In this document: positions 1 through 10,957 of the stretch, in pieces
Numbering within the stretch: the first letter of the stretch is position 1
Layout of the letters: the number at the start of each line of letters is the position of its first letter
DNA from: Fischerella sp. CENA71
GTDB lineage: Bacteria > Cyanobacteriota > Cyanobacteriia > Cyanobacteriales > Nostocaceae
Reading direction: 5' to 3'
Assembly (NCBI GenBank): GCA_024239075.1
Contig: JANBVI010000027.1
Coordinates: forward strand, 372,001 to 436,000
Length of the DNA stretch: 64,000 bases
The notes under the pieces: model-generated
The model's input: the letters and a program-made list of their open reading frames with translations, nothing else
Database searches by the model: none
What the model was told of the DNA's origin: nothing
Made by a program: the position numbers and the translations under genes

Positions 1-1
1 A

Positions 2-1099
2 GATATTCTGGTTGGTAAAGTTACTCCTAAAGGTGAATCTGATCAACCACCCGAAGAAAAACTATTGCGAGCAATCTTCGGTGAAAAAGCACGGGATGTC
101 CGCGATAACTCTTTGCGTGTACCCAACGGTGAAAAAGGACGGGTCGTAGACGTACGGATCTTTACCCGTGAACAAGGCGACGAACTACCGCCCGGAGCCA
201 ACATGGTGGTGCGGGTGTATGTAGCCCAAAAGCGGAAAATCCAAGTCGGTGACAAAATGGCAGGACGCCACGGCAATAAGGGGATTATCTCCAAAATCTT
301 GCCAATGGAAGACATGCCCTATTTGCCTGATGGCTCACCCGTCGATATCGTCCTCAATCCCCTGGGTGTGCCTAGCCGGATGAACGTCGGACAAGTATTT
401 GAGTGTCTGTTGGGTTGGGCAGGTCACATCATGGGAATGCGGTTTAAAATTACCCCCTTTGATGAAATGTACGGCCAAGAAGCATCCCGGACGATTGTGC
501 ATGGCAAATTGCAAGAAGCACGGGATGAAACTGGCAAAAACTGGGTATTTAACCCAGATGATCCAGGCAAAATTCTAGTCTATGACGGTCGTACTGGTGA
601 ACCCTTTGATCGACCAGTAACTGTAGGTGTGGCTTATATGCTGAAACTGGTACACCTAGTAGACGATAAGATCCATGCTCGTTCCACTGGTCCATACTCC
701 TTGGTAACTCAACAGCCCTTGGGTGGTAAAGCCCAGCAAGGTGGTCAGCGATTTGGAGAAATGGAAGTGTGGGCATTGGAAGCCTTTGGCGCAGCTTACA
801 CTTTGCAGGAATTGCTGACAGTTAAATCCGACGATATGCAAGGGCGCAATGAAGCACTCAATGCGATCGTCAAAGGTAAAGCCATTCCTCGACCAGGAAC
901 ACCAGAGTCTTTCAAAGTGTTAATGCGAGAATTGCAATCTCTAGGTTTGGATATTGCCGTCCATAAGGTGGAAACTCAAACAGATGGTAGTACCGTAGAC
1001 GTAGAAGTTGATTTGATGGCAGACAATAACGCCCGTCGTACACCTCCACGTCCGACCTACGAATCCCTAAGCCGCGAGTCTATGGAAGAAGAGGAATAG
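2..1099 (+). CDS. rpoB: RNA polymerase beta subunit, C-terminal part (partial)
   Basis: This is the 3' end of the gene for the RNA polymerase beta subunit. The frame is open from the left edge, so the true start lies outside the window; about 365 codons are visible. The active-centre segment [10 protein letters not shown] and the motif [10 protein letters not shown] are present, followed by the C-terminal clamp segment [15 protein letters not shown] that anchors beta to the largest subunit. The visible part has no frameshift. rpoC1 and rpoC2 follow on the same strand, the usual cyanobacterial rpoBC1C2 order, so the three are probably co-transcribed. Identity is certain from the motifs and the context. 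Confidence 0.98.
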   Translation, partial: DILVGKVTPKGESDQPPEEKLLRAIFGEKARDVRDNSLRVPNGEKGRVVDVRIFTREQGDELPPGANMVVRVYVAQKRKIQVGDKMAGRHGNKGIISKILPMEDMPYLPDGSPVDIVLNPLGVPSRMNVGQVFECLLGWAGHIMGMRFKITPFDEMYGQEASRTIVHGKLQEARDETGKNWVFNPDDPGKILVYDGRTGEPFDRPVTVGVAYMLKLVHLVDDKIHARSTGPYSLVTQQPLGGKAQQGGQRFGEMEVWALEAFGAAYTLQELLTVKSDDMQGRNEALNAIVKGKAIPRPGTPESFKVLMRELQSLGLDIAVHKVETQTDGSTVDVEVDLMADNNARRTPPRPTYESLSRESMEEEE

Positions 1100-1135
1100 C
1101 CAATAGTTCATTGTTAAAAAAATGACCAATGTACA

Positions 1136-1155
1136 GACGCGAGGAACATCGCGTC
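1136..1155. repeat. GACGCGA/TCGCGTC hairpin in the rpoB-rpoC1 spacer
   Basis: A 7-bp perfect inverted repeat with a 6-nt loop sits in the 173-bp gap between rpoB and rpoC1. It resembles the GACGCGG-type repeats elsewhere in this window. It has no U-tract, so it is more likely a dispersed repeat or RNA processing site than a terminator. Confidence 0.55.
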
Positions 1156-1272
1156 TCTACTATTGACTCTTGGCCCTTGACTACTGGCTAAAACTAAATA
1201 CTCCTCCCACTAGCACGGTTAATTATGCCCGTGTTGTTTGTGAAGTCATAACTTAAACGCAGCATTAAACAA

Positions 1273-3150
1273 ATGAGAAACGCCCAAACTAATCAGTTTG
1301 ACTACGTTAAAATTGGCTTGGCATCGCCCGAACGTATTCGTCAGTGGGGTGAAAGAACACTACCAAATGGTCAAGTCGTTGGTGAAGTTACTAAACCAGA
1401 GACGATTAACTACCGGACTCTGAAACCAGAGATGGATGGCTTGTTCTGCGAGCGCATCTTTGGTCCCGCAAAAGATTGGGAATGTCATTGCGGTAAGTAT
1501 AAGAGAGTACGGCATCGTGGAATTGTTTGTGAACGTTGTGGTGTAGAAGTTACCGAATCGCGAGTACGTCGTCACCGCATGGGTTACATTAAACTCGCCG
1601 CGCCTGTAGCTCATGTTTGGTATCTCAAAGGTATTCCTAGTTATATCTCCATCCTCTTGGATATGCCCCTGCGGGATGTAGAGCAAATTGTTTATTTCAA
1701 TTCCTATGTAGTTCTTAGCCCTGGTAATGCTGAAACCCTAAGTTATAAACAATTACTTAGTGAAGACCAGTGGCTAGAAATTGAAGATCAGATTTACAGC
1801 GAAGATTCTACTTTACAAGGTGTAGAGGTCGGCATTGGTGCAGAGGCATTACTGCGTCTACTTGCTGATATTAACCTCGAACAAGAAGCTGAAAATTTGC
1901 GCGAAGAAATTACCACAGCTAAAGGTCAAAAACGAGCGAAGTTAATTAAGCGTTTGCGTGTAATTGACAACTTTATTGCCACAGGCTCAAAACCAGAATG
2001 GATGGTAATGGCTGTGATACCCGTGATTCCGCCAGATTTACGCCCGATGGTGCAGCTTGATGGTGGACGCTTTGCAACCAGCGACTTGAATGATTTGTAT
2101 CGTCGGGTAATTAACCGCAATAACCGTCTGGCGCGCTTACAAGAGATATTAGCTCCAGAGATTATCGTTCGCAACGAGAAGCGGATGCTGCAAGAAGCGG
2201 TAGACGCGTTGATTGATAATGGTCGGCGGGGACGGACGGTAGTTGGAGCAAATAATCGTCCCTTAAAATCTTTGTCAGACATTATTGAGGGTAAACAAGG
2301 GCGTTTCCGGCAAAACTTGCTGGGTAAACGGGTAGACTACTCCGGACGCTCTGTAATTGTCGTGGGACCTAAGTTGAATATCCACCAATGTGGTTTACCA
2401 CGGGAAATGGCAATTGAGCTATTCCAGCCATTTGTGATCCACCGCCTGATTCGTAGTGGCATGGTAAACAATATTAAAGCTGCGAAAAAACTTATTTCCC
2501 GGTCTGATCCTAGTGTTTGGGATGTCTTGGAAGAAGTAATTGAAGGACACCCCGTTTTGCTCAATCGTGCTCCGACACTGCACCGCTTGGGTATTCAGTC
2601 TTTTGAACCTATTTTGGTAGAAGGAAGAGCCATCCAGTTACACCCGTTAGTATGTCCAGCTTTTAACGCTGACTTTGACGGAGACCAAATGGCGGTACAT
2701 GTACCTTTATCTCTGGAATCACAAGCAGAAGCACGATTATTAATGTTGGCTTCTAATAACATTTTGTCTCCTGCTACAGGTAAGCCCATCATTACACCTA
2801 GCCAAGATATGGTGTTAGGTTCCTATTACCTAACCGCAGAAAACCCCCACGCTACCAAAGGCGCAGGACGATATTTTGCTTCGTTAGAAGATGTGATTAT
2901 GGCTTTCGATCAGGATCAAGTAGACCTGCACGCCTACATCTATGTCCGTTACGACGGTGAAGTTGAGTCAAGTCAACCGGATCATGAGCCACAAGAAGTG
3001 ACCAAAAATGACGATGGTAGCGTGACTAAGTTGTATAAATACCGTCGAGTTAGAGAAGACGCTCAAGGTAATCTCATTTCCCAGTATATTTACACAACGC
3101 CAGGTCGCGTAATTTACAACAAAGCAATTCAGGAAGCGATCGCAAGTTAG
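1273..3150 (+). CDS. rpoC1: RNA polymerase gamma subunit (N-terminal half of beta')
   Basis: This encodes the gamma subunit, the N-terminal half of bacterial beta' that is a separate protein in cyanobacteria and plastids. The product is 625 residues, the normal size. A zinc-binding cluster (CHCGK followed by CERCG) lies near residues 70-90. The catalytic magnesium loop NADFDGD is near residue 465. The rudder/lid region [18 protein letters not shown] lies before it. Start ATG at 1273 matches the family start [15 protein letters not shown]. No strong Shine-Dalgarno is visible. It lies between rpoB and rpoC2 in the operon. Confidence 0.98.
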   Translation: MRNAQTNQFDYVKIGLASPERIRQWGERTLPNGQVVGEVTKPETINYRTLKPEMDGLFCERIFGPAKDWECHCGKYKRVRHRGIVCERCGVEVTESRVRRHRMGYIKLAAPVAHVWYLKGIPSYISILLDMPLRDVEQIVYFNSYVVLSPGNAETLSYKQLLSEDQWLEIEDQIYSEDSTLQGVEVGIGAEALLRLLADINLEQEAENLREEITTAKGQKRAKLIKRLRVIDNFIATGSKPEWMVMAVIPVIPPDLRPMVQLDGGRFATSDLNDLYRRVINRNNRLARLQEILAPEIIVRNEKRMLQEAVDALIDNGRRGRTVVGANNRPLKSLSDIIEGKQGRFRQNLLGKRVDYSGRSVIVVGPKLNIHQCGLPREMAIELFQPFVIHRLIRSGMVNNIKAAKKLISRSDPSVWDVLEEVIEGHPVLLNRAPTLHRLGIQSFEPILVEGRAIQLHPLVCPAFNADFDGDQMAVHVPLSLESQAEARLLMLASNNILSPATGKPIITPSQDMVLGSYYLTAENPHATKGAGRYFASLEDVIMAFDQDQVDLHAYIYVRYDGEVESSQPDHEPQEVTKNDDGSVTKLYKYRRVREDAQGNLISQYIYTTPGRVIYNKAIQEAIAS

Positions 3151-3264
3151 TCAATTGTCAATTGTTATTGGTCAATTGTCATTAGCTATCACTTTGAACA
3201 ATTGACCATTGACTCTTGACTCTGGACTTTTGACTCTGGACTTTTGACTAAGGACTCTTGACAA
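3151..3264 (+). repeat. Tandem TGAC-type heptamer repeat between rpoC1 and rpoC2
   Basis: The whole 114-bp spacer consists of degenerate 7-10 nt units of the type CAATTGT, TTGACTC and TTTTGACT. These match the short tandemly repeated repetitive (STRR) sequences known from heterocystous cyanobacteria. The repeat runs into the rpoC2 start codon, so the first codons of rpoC2 have repeat-like sequence. Confidence 0.8.
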
Positions 3265-6200
3265 ATGACTAATGACAAAATAATTTTCCGCAATCGCGTC
3301 GTTGATAAAGGTCAACTGCGAAACTTAATTTCTTGGTCGTTTACACACTATGGTACAGCCCGGACGGCTGTGATGGCGGACAAATTAAAAGAATTAGGGT
3401 TCCGCTATGCTACCAAAGCTGGGGTTTCGATCAGTGTAGAAGACTTGATGGTGCCTCCTTCAAAGCGATCGCTCCTCGAAGCCGCAGAAGCAGAAATTCG
3501 CGCCACTGAAGAACGTTACCAACGTGGGGAAATTACGGAAGTAGAGCGCTTCCAAAAAGTAATTGATACCTGGAACGGTACTTCCGAAGCCCTGAAAGAC
3601 GAAGTTGTCACCCACTTCAAAAAGACAAATCCCCTCAACTCCGTGTACATGATGGCATTCTCTGGAGCAAGAGGTAATATTTCTCAGGTACGGCAATTGG
3701 TCGGGATGCGGGGACTGATGGCAGATCCGCAAGGGGAAATCATCGACTTGCCGATCAAAACCAACTTCCGGGAAGGACTCACCGTCACCGAGTATATTAT
3801 TTCTTCTTATGGTGCGCGTAAAGGCTTGGTAGATACCGCCCTCCGTACCGCAGACTCCGGTTATCTCACCCGCCGTCTGGTAGACGTTTCCCAGGATGTG
3901 ATTATCCGCGAATTTGATTGTGGTACTACCAGAGGTATTCCCATCCGGGCCATGACTGAAGGTAGTAAAGTCATGATTCGGCTAGAAACCCGCCTTATGG
4001 GACGAGTAGTAGGGGAAGATGTGGTACATCCAACTACAGGTGAAATAATTGCACCCCGAAATACGCCCATTTCTGATGATCTGGCAAGAATCATCGAAAA
4101 ATCAGGTGTGACTGAAGTCGTTGTGCGATCGCCCTTGACTTGCGAAGCCGCGCGATCGGTTTGTCAACATTGCTACGGCTGGAGTTTAGCCCATGCCAAA
4201 ATGGTGGATTTGGGTGAAGCTGTCGGTATTATTGCTGCCCAAAGTATCGGTGAACCAGGTACGCAGTTAACGATGCGTACTTTCCACACCGGCGGTGTGT
4301 TCACTGGGGAAGTTGCTAAACAAGAACGTGCCGAAATTGATGGTACAATTCGCTTCCCTCGCCGCCTGCGGACAAGACCCTATCGTACCCGCCACGGTGA
4401 AGATGCTTTATATGTAGAAGCCAACAACACTTTGACCTTGGATGCTGGTAACTCAATCACCAAGGAAATTGCTCTTACTCAAGGTTCAACGCTGTACGTT
4501 GTCGATGGACAAAAAGTCAAGCAGGGTCAGTTAATCGCAGAAGTCGCACTTGGCGGACGCACAACCCGTGCTAATACAGAAAAAGCTGTCAAAGACGTAG
4601 CTTCTGACTTAGCAGGCGAGGTGAAGTTTGCCGATGTCGTCGCAGAACAAAAAACAGACCGTCAAGGTAACACCACCACTACAGCCGCCCGGGGTGGTTT
4701 GATCTGGATTTTATCAGGGGAAGTTTATAACTTACCACCTGGTGCCGAATTGGTGGTCAAAGAAAACGATACTGTTGCTACCAATGGTGTGTTGGCAGAA
4801 ACCAAACTCACCACTCAGCATGGTGGTGTGGTGCGTGTGCCAGAAGCAACCCCAGGTAAGTCAACGCGGGAAATTGAAATTATTACGGCTTCTGTAGTTT
4901 TAGATCAAGCTACAGTGACTGTCCAAAGCTCTCAAGGTAAAAATAATTACTTGGTTAGTACTGGTAACAACCAAGTATTCAACCTCAGAGCTACCCCAGG
5001 CACCAAAGTTCAAAATGGTCAGGTAGTTGCTGAGTTAATTGACGATCGCTATCGTACTAGCACTGGTGGAATGCTCAGATACGCCGGTGTAGAAGTCCAG
5101 AAAAAAGGCAAAGCCAAACAAGGTTACGAAGTGGTACAGGGAGGAAGCTTATTATGGATTCCCGAAGAAACCCACGAAGTTAACAAAGACATCTCCCTAT
5201 TATTGGTTGAAGACGGTCAGTATGTTGAAGCTGGTACTGAGGTAGTTAAAGATATCTTCTGCCAAAATAATGGTGTCATCGAAGTTACCCAGAAAAATGA
5301 CATTTTGCGGGAAGTGGTGATTAAGCCCGGAGAACTGCTGATGGTCGATGATCCAGAAGCAGTTATGAGCAAGGATAATACTTTTATCCAGCCTGGTGAA
5401 GAATTGCTGGGGCAAACCTTTAATGAACTACGCTACATTCAGTACGTGGAAACACCAGAAGGTCCAGCTTTATTGGTTCGTTCCGTAGTTGAGTATGCCG
5501 TACCAAACTACCCTGATGTGCCATCTACCACATCCGTGAGTCAGCAAACAGCTCGTTCGATTGAGTTGCGAGCGGTACAACGTTTACCCTACAAAGATTC
5601 TGAACGCGTTAAATGTGTTGAAGGCGTAGAACTGCTGCGAACTCAACTAGTGTTGGAAATTGAGCAAGAAGACGAACAAGACCATACAGCTTCCCCCTTA
5701 GCAGCAGATATTGAATTGGTTGCTGATGCCGATGATCCAGAAATTCAGCGTTTGCAACTGGTAATTTTGGAATCTTTAACAGTTCGTCGAGATATTACTG
5801 CTGATGCTACTCAAGGTAGTACGAATACAACCCTTGAGGTTGAAGACGGACAAACCATTGCTCCTGGTGCAGTAGTAGCACGTACCCAAATTTTGTGTAA
5901 AGAAGGCGGTATCGTGCGGGGCGTCAAAAAAGGTACGGAAGCTGTTCGTCGTTGCTTAGTGTTGCGTAAACAACACGATATGGTGAGGATGACTACTGCT
6001 GTCCAGCCCAAATTTAAGCCGGGTGACTTGGTTGTAGAAGGTACAGAAATTGCTCCAGGAGTCTTTGCTGAAGAATCTGGACAAATCGTAGCAGTGAAAA
6101 AAGTAGAAAATACGGGGGAAACTGGTTCTGACGAATCAGCACTTACTACTCAAAACTACTCTGTCACCATTCGTGTTGGTCGTCCTTATCGCGTCAGTGC

Positions 6201-7311
6201 TGGTGCGATCTTACAAGTAGAAGATGGGGATTTAGTACAGCGCGGTGATAACTTGGTATTGCTGGTGTTTGAACGCGCCAAGACAGGAGACATCATCCAA
6301 GGTTTACCAAGAATTGAAGAACTCCTCGAAGCTCGTAAGCCGAAAGAAGCGTGTATCTTGGCCAAGAGATCAGGAGAAGTCAAAGTCATCTATGGTGATG
6401 GTGATGAAGCGATCGCTGTCAAAGTGATCGAACCCAATGGTGTAGTTACAGATTACCCCATCGGCCCAGGACAGAACCTAGTAGTCACCGATGGGCAAAC
6501 AATCAGTGCGGGACAAACACTCACAGATGGACCTGCTAACCCCCATGAAATCTTAGAAGTCTTCTTTAACCTTGGTTCTGAAGATGGAGTTTATGCCTGC
6601 GCCAGCCATGCTTTGCAGAAAGTACAAACTTTCCTTGTGAATGAAGTGCAACTAGTTTATCAGTCTCAAGGGATTGATATTGCCGACAAACACATTGAAG
6701 TCATTGTCCGACAAATGACGGCAAAAGTCCGGGTCGATGATGGTGGTGACACCACAATGCTACCTGGTGAATTGGTAGAACTGCGTCAAATCGAGCAGGT
6801 AAACGAAGCTATGGCAATTACTGGTGGTGCCAGGGCGCAATATACCCCCGTACTACTGGGTATTACCAAAGCATCGTTGAATACTGATAGCTTTATTTCT
6901 GCCGCGTCCTTCCAAGAAACGACACGGGTATTAACCGAAGCCGCGATCGAAGGTAAATCTGACTGGTTACGTGGTTTGAAAGAAAACGTGATTATCGGAA
7001 GATTGATTCCTGCTGGTACAGGTTTTAATGCCTATGAAGAACCTGGTATAGTCGAAGACTATACTGATTCCTTCAGCAATAGTGTCTTGGATGAAGTTGA
7101 AGATCCATTAGATATGGTGCTGGACGATCGCACAGCCCGTACTTATAACTTAGACTCTCCAACTCTAGGAATGGGAGAAGCTACTTATGGCGGTAGATCA
7201 AAGTCAATTTTGGATGATGATGATTTGATTCCTGATGAAATCAACGATCTGACAGGAGATGACGAAGACGACTACGATGAAGATGATTTCGAGGACGAAG
7301 ACGACGAATAA
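3265..7311 (+). CDS. rpoC2: RNA polymerase beta' subunit (C-terminal half)
   Basis: This encodes the C-terminal half of bacterial beta', including the bridge helix and trigger loop. The product is 1348 residues, normal for cyanobacteria. The N-terminal part begins near [11 protein letters not shown]. The bridge helix/trigger loop region includes [10 protein letters not shown] near residue 130 and [19 protein letters not shown] near residue 330. The segment from about 345 to 980 is the large cyanobacterial insertion (SI3), visible as repeated beta-rich units with VxxGQxVxxGxxxA patterns. The protein ends in an acidic tail rich in D and E. The ATG used here lies within a TGACTAA/TGACAAA heptamer run. 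A terminator follows directly. Confidence 0.98.
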   Translation: MTNDKIIFRNRVVDKGQLRNLISWSFTHYGTARTAVMADKLKELGFRYATKAGVSISVEDLMVPPSKRSLLEAAEAEIRATEERYQRGEITEVERFQKVIDTWNGTSEALKDEVVTHFKKTNPLNSVYMMAFSGARGNISQVRQLVGMRGLMADPQGEIIDLPIKTNFREGLTVTEYIISSYGARKGLVDTALRTADSGYLTRRLVDVSQDVIIREFDCGTTRGIPIRAMTEGSKVMIRLETRLMGRVVGEDVVHPTTGEIIAPRNTPISDDLARIIEKSGVTEVVVRSPLTCEAARSVCQHCYGWSLAHAKMVDLGEAVGIIAAQSIGEPGTQLTMRTFHTGGVFTGEVAKQERAEIDGTIRFPRRLRTRPYRTRHGEDALYVEANNTLTLDAGNSITKEIALTQGSTLYVVDGQKVKQGQLIAEVALGGRTTRANTEKAVKDVASDLAGEVKFADVVAEQKTDRQGNTTTTAARGGLIWILSGEVYNLPPGAELVVKENDTVATNGVLAETKLTTQHGGVVRVPEATPGKSTREIEIITASVVLDQATVTVQSSQGKNNYLVSTGNNQVFNLRATPGTKVQNGQVVAELIDDRYRTSTGGMLRYAGVEVQKKGKAKQGYEVVQGGSLLWIPEETHEVNKDISLLLVEDGQYVEAGTEVVKDIFCQNNGVIEVTQKNDILREVVIKPGELLMVDDPEAVMSKDNTFIQPGEELLGQTFNELRYIQYVETPEGPALLVRSVVEYAVPNYPDVPSTTSVSQQTARSIELRAVQRLPYKDSERVKCVEGVELLRTQLVLEIEQEDEQDHTASPLAADIELVADADDPEIQRLQLVILESLTVRRDITADATQGSTNTTLEVEDGQTIAPGAVVARTQILCKEGGIVRGVKKGTEAVRRCLVLRKQHDMVRMTTAVQPKFKPGDLVVEGTEIAPGVFAEESGQIVAVKKVENTGETGSDESALTTQNYSVTIRVGRPYRVSAGAILQVEDGDLVQRGDNLVLLVFERAKTGDIIQGLPRIEELLEARKPKEACILAKRSGEVKVIYGDGDEAIAVKVIEPNGVVTDYPIGPGQNLVVTDGQTISAGQTLTDGPANPHEILEVFFNLGSEDGVYACASHALQKVQTFLVNEVQLVYQSQGIDIADKHIEVIVRQMTAKVRVDDGGDTTMLPGELVELRQIEQVNEAMAITGGARAQYTPVLLGITKASLNTDSFISAASFQETTRVLTEAAIEGKSDWLRGLKENVIIGRLIPAGTGFNAYEEPGIVEDYTDSFSNSVLDEVEDPLDMVLDDRTARTYNLDSPTLGMGEATYGGRSKSILDDDDLIPDEINDLTGDDEDDYDEDDFEDEDDE

Positions 7312-7331
7312 ACTGTCGTAGCCATAAATAT

Positions 7332-7372
7332 AAGTGGGGATGTAGCCGAATTCACTACATCCCCACTTTTTG
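7332..7372 (+). terminator. Rho-independent terminator of the rpoBC1C2 operon
   Basis: A perfect 14-bp stem (7332-7345 with 7355-7368, AAGTGGGGATGTAG and its complement) with a 9-nt loop is followed by a T-run. It starts 21 bp after the rpoC2 stop codon. Confidence 0.93.
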
Positions 7373-8484
7373 TTAGCCTGTATATCTATAATTATTTAGA
7401 AAAAACTAAAAATTCCAATTTATGAAACCTGAGTAAAAAGCAAATTTTCTTTTCTATTTTTGCCTTTTCTATTACTATCTTCTACTTATACTCTCAGAAA
7501 AATCTGTGTTGTTAAATTAGTGACAGAAATCCCATGCTCATTTGTAGGAAGATAAATTAAGTATATTTACTCGAAAAATTTTTGGCTCAAGTAATTTGCA
7601 AACACTTGCTGAAAATTGATCTCATCCTTATGAAAACATAAATTTTGATTTGACTAGATAGTCATGGAAAAATCTCACAACCAAATATGAAAATATAACC
7701 CCTTCTACACCTCTATACACGCCAGTCGCTACAACGGAGGAGCCACTGCGGTGGACGGGTTTCCCGGCATAAAGCACGTGGCGTCACGTGGCGTGGAACC
7801 TCCGCAACGCACTGGCTCGGCAACCCCCGCAACGCACTGGCTCCCCTACACCCCCCACCCATTTTCTAGACAGTATTTATGAAAGCCTCTTTATATTTTG
7901 TTTTCACCACTAGAAATACGTTAAAATTAGGTACTCGATAAATTAGTTATCTCATTCACCACCCGTTATCAAGTGGTTGCAATAGCCTGAAATTTAGTGT
8001 GTCCTCAAATGATATCTATTGATAGAGGTAATCAAGTGTGAACAGGTAAACTCTAAAGTTCAAAATATAGACAACCGGGTATTTGTGTCTATATAGTAAT
8101 TTTAGCTACTAAATTAAAAAGATAGGCAAAAAGTATACTCAGAGCCTACTTATGCAATCAAAAGCCGATTAAATGTGAAAACCAACCATATTCCAAATTT
8201 AGGGGTATGACGAATAATAAACTAAGTTAACAATTGGCTTGCTTACCGTTGAGAGCAAATAGCCAAAAATTTCTGAGTCATGCTCAAATAGCCGAAAATC
8301 AACCAGAATAACCATAATTTAGTGGCCTTTGTAAAGAATTTTATGCTACAAACCTTGGAAGTATCAAAAAAATCCAGGTTAAGCTAGAAAAGAGAGTTAG
8401 TGTTAGCTACCCTTCCCCCTTGGGGCAAGAAGCAAAGCTCATTCTCAAGCGGGAATATTTTAAAGTTGGCATTGTCCTTACTCC
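7373..8484. other. Long intergenic region between rpoC2 and hisD
   Basis: About 1.1 kb without a convincing gene on either strand. It is AT-rich except for one GC-rich repeat at 7720-7844. Around 8260-8300 two similar AAATAGCC-AAAAT units occur about 45 bp apart. The 3' end must hold the hisD promoter, but I could not identify it. Confidence 0.7.
7720..7844. repeat. GC-rich dispersed repeat with inner direct and inverted repeats
   Basis: This GC-rich island sits in AT-rich DNA. CCGCAACGCACTGGCTC occurs twice as a perfect 17-bp direct repeat (7802-7818 and 7827-7843). An imperfect inverted copy (CGCCAGTCGCTACAACGGAGG) lies on the left side, with an inner ACGTGGCGTC/ACGTGGCGTG pair. The composition and mixed symmetry fit a small non-autonomous repeat of the kind scattered through Nostocales genomes. 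No coding content is seen. Confidence 0.72.
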
Positions 8485-9786
8485 ATGCTGCGAATCATTA
8501 CTCAGCAGGCAGACGTTAGATCAGAATTACAAAGGATCTGCGATCGCACCAATGACGAACAGGTACTTCATAAAGAAGCAACAGTGCGGGAAGTGTTGCA
8601 AGCGGTGAAGCGCCAAGGTGATAAAGCTGTACTGCATTACACAGAAGAATTTGACCATCAAATTCTCAAACTAGAAGAACTACGGGTTACAGGATCAGAA
8701 ATAGATGCTGCTTATCAACAGGTCTCGAAAGAACTGGTGGAAGCAATTAGATTGGCTTGTCGCCAAATCGAAGCATTTCACCGCCAACGAGTTCCAAAAA
8801 GTTGGGTCAACTTTGAAGATGACGAAGTAGTTCTCGGCAAACGGTATACACCTGTAGATAGAGCAGGAATATACGTACCTGGCGGTCGTGCAGCATACCC
8901 AAGTACCGTGTTAATGAATGCAATTCCAGCCCAGGTAGCCGGAGTACCCCGTATAATTATGGTGACTCCACCAGGAGCCAGTAAAACAATTTACCCATCA
9001 GTGTTAGTAGCCGCCCAAGAAGTTGGGTTGCAAGAAATTTATCGTGTCGGGGGAGCGCAAGCGATCGCTGCTTTAGCCTATGGCACAAAAACAATTCCTA
9101 AAGTTGATGTCATCACTGGTCCAGGTAATATTTATGTAACCTTGGCAAAAAAACTAGTCTATGGCACAGTCGGGATTGATTGTTTGGCAGGAGCAAGCGA
9201 AGTGCTGATTATTGCCGATGAAACCGCAAACCCCGTTCATGTTGCAGCAGATATGCTAGCACAAGCTGAACATGATCCAATGGCAGCAGCAATCTTATTG
9301 ACGACTGATCCAGCTTTAGCTAAGAACGTACAAGTTGCTGTAGAAAGACAACTAATAGATCACCCTAGACGCACCCTTACAGAAAAAGCACTTGCCCACT
9401 ACGGCTTAATTGTGATTGTAGAATCATTACAGGCAGCAGCTGAACTTTCTAACGAATTTGCTCCCGAACATCTAGAGCTAGAAGTTGAAGATCCTTGGGC
9501 AGTGCTACCATGGATTCGTCATGCTGGTGCTATTTTTCTGGGTTACTCCACACCGGAAGCCGTAGGAGACTACATTGCTGGCCCTAGTCGTACCTTACCT
9601 ACCTCTGGATCAGCTCGCTACGCTTCGCCACTAGGAGTTGAAACCTTCCTGAAACATTCAAGTATTATCCAGTACTCACAAACTGCCTTGGAAAAAGTAG
9701 CGGGCGCAATTGATGCGTTAGCAGCAGCTGAAGGTTTACCCTCTCATGCTAATTCAGTCAAACGGCGAACTCAAAAAGAGGAATAA
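8485..9786 (+). CDS. hisD: Histidinol dehydrogenase
   Basis: HisD catalyses the last two steps of histidine synthesis, oxidising L-histidinol to L-histidine with two NAD+. The 433-residue length is normal for the family. Visible family motifs include YVPGGRAAYPSTVLMN, the NAD-binding stretch VGGAQAIAALAYGT, VDVITGPGN, and the zinc/catalytic segment AQAEHDP. The C-terminal part has EFAPEHLE and GPSRTLPTSGSARYASPL. The ATG at 8485 gives the expected N-terminus. The gene stands alone, as his genes usually do in cyanobacteria. Confidence 0.97.
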   Translation: MLRIITQQADVRSELQRICDRTNDEQVLHKEATVREVLQAVKRQGDKAVLHYTEEFDHQILKLEELRVTGSEIDAAYQQVSKELVEAIRLACRQIEAFHRQRVPKSWVNFEDDEVVLGKRYTPVDRAGIYVPGGRAAYPSTVLMNAIPAQVAGVPRIIMVTPPGASKTIYPSVLVAAQEVGLQEIYRVGGAQAIAALAYGTKTIPKVDVITGPGNIYVTLAKKLVYGTVGIDCLAGASEVLIIADETANPVHVAADMLAQAEHDPMAAAILLTTDPALAKNVQVAVERQLIDHPRRTLTEKALAHYGLIVIVESLQAAAELSNEFAPEHLELEVEDPWAVLPWIRHAGAIFLGYSTPEAVGDYIAGPSRTLPTSGSARYASPLGVETFLKHSSIIQYSQTALEKVAGAIDALAAAEGLPSHANSVKRRTQKEE

Positions 9787-9978
9787 ATCATATTGTTGGT
9801 TGTTGATAGTTGATAGCTTGTTAGCCTAACAAACAAGAATTATTAAATTTTCTCCAGACTTTTGACAAAAACCAAATTATGCCATCAAACTTAAAACTTA
9901 AGCCTACATTAACCTTAGTATAATCTTGAAAATCATCAATTTTAATCGCAGGGGTTTGCACTTTTGGAGATACAAGCC

Positions 9979-10404
9979 GTGCTAAAGAATATTTTGGTTG
10001 CTCTAGACTCTTCAGGTATTGCAGAGCGGGTCATTGAGACTTTAAACGATTTAGTATTACCAAAAGACAGCAAGGTTGTCCTTTGTCATGTTTTTCCTCC
10101 CCCTGACTCAGAAATGCAACTAGCTGCTGATCGGCCTCACTCAGATTCCCAAATTCTTTCTTCTTTACAGGTCGAAAAACTATTACAATCCTACCAAACG
10201 CAGTTGCCTGTTGCTAGTGAAATAGAATTAGTCACCGGCGATCCAGCAGAAGAAATAATCCGCCTTGCCAACATTTACAAATCTGATTTAATTGTGATCG
10301 GTAGTCGTGGATTGACTGGTATGAACCGAATTGTTCAAGGTTCAGTCAGTAGTCAAGTAGTAGAAGAAGCTCATTGTTCTGTGTTAGTGGTCAAGCCAAA
10401 GTGA
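9979..10404 (+). CDS. Universal stress protein (UspA family)
   Basis: A small soluble protein of the UspA fold, which binds ATP in many members; its role here is unknown. The N-terminal LKNILVALDSSG and the C-terminal nucleotide-binding motif GSRGLTGMNRIVQGSVSSQVV (G-2x-G-9x-G-S type) are both present. I chose the GTG at 9979 because GGAG lies 9 nt upstream (9966-9969) and the family usually starts two or three residues before NILVALD. A TTG at 9964 in the same frame would add five residues. It is 192 bp after hisD, and no co-transcription is evident. Confidence 0.9.
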   Translation: MLKNILVALDSSGIAERVIETLNDLVLPKDSKVVLCHVFPPPDSEMQLAADRPHSDSQILSSLQVEKLLQSYQTQLPVASEIELVTGDPAEEIIRLANIYKSDLIVIGSRGLTGMNRIVQGSVSSQVVEEAHCSVLVVKPK

Positions 10405-10444
10405 TATAAGCAAGGGAGAAAATAAGCACATTAGCGCCCGATTT

Positions 10445-10668
10445 CGACAGATCATACACAGGAGCGGAAGCATTTGGATAAATGAATGCACACATCAATG
10501 CCGGATCGGAAGTATCAAGCTTACCTTCATCCCACAGACTGATCTCAGGAAAATCTGGCATTCCCATCTGGCGTGCCCACCCCTTACAGTGTATGCGCGC
10601 ACCTCTAGGTTGGGGTTAACTCTCGCTGGCCAAGGCATGTAAAAATCAGGCAGTTCAAAGGGTGGCAT
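10445..10668 (-). pseudogene. Terpene synthase remnant (geosmin-synthase-like N-terminus)
   Basis: The minus strand begins with an ATG at 10668 and reads MPPFELPDFYMPWPAR, then VNPNLE, closely resembling the start of bacterial sesquiterpene cyclases of the geosmin/germacradienol type. After VNPNLE the frame is lost. Adding one base near 10601-10604 restores GARIHCKGWARQMGMPD and then SDPALMCAFIYPNA, again family-like. Similarity stops near 10445, before the DDxxE metal-binding motif, so only about 75 of more than 300 codons remain. It is a dead 5' fragment with a one-base deletion and no 3' part. Confidence 0.8.
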
Positions 10669-10690
10669 TTATACAATTTAATAAAAAGAA

Positions 10691-10734
10691 CTTACAAATA
10701 ATCGTTGTTGTTGTTGTGTAAGATTATTTGTGAG
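10691..10734. repeat. Inverted repeat around a GTT microsatellite
   Basis: CTTACAAATAATC (10691-10703) is matched by GATTATTTGTGAG (10722-10734), an almost perfect 13-bp inverted repeat. A (GTT)4-type tract lies in the loop. It sits just upstream of the dead terpene synthase start, so it could be an old regulatory site or a small repeat. Confidence 0.6.
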
Positions 10735-10957
10735 TTATGGATAACTTCAAGTCAGATGTGTGATGAATCGCGGATTTAAATAAGTACACCTCACCGAACC
10801 AAGAATATCTATGGCTTTTAGCCCAAAGAAATGTCAAGATTGACTTATCCCCTCATCAAAGTAAAACCTTGTCAGGATAATTTCTCTATTTCTGATACTG
10901 GATGAGTCGATTCTAATTTCAGTTGTATGGGATACACTTGCCTGTGGTTAGGTGATC

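Noticed and set aside
3151-3264. Short spaced repeats as a CRISPR candidate
   Set aside because: Units are 7-10 nt without unique spacers, so they are tandem STRR repeats.
8420-8608. 62-codon frame overlapping the hisD start
   Set aside because: It is out of frame with hisD, lies mostly inside it and has no supporting motif.
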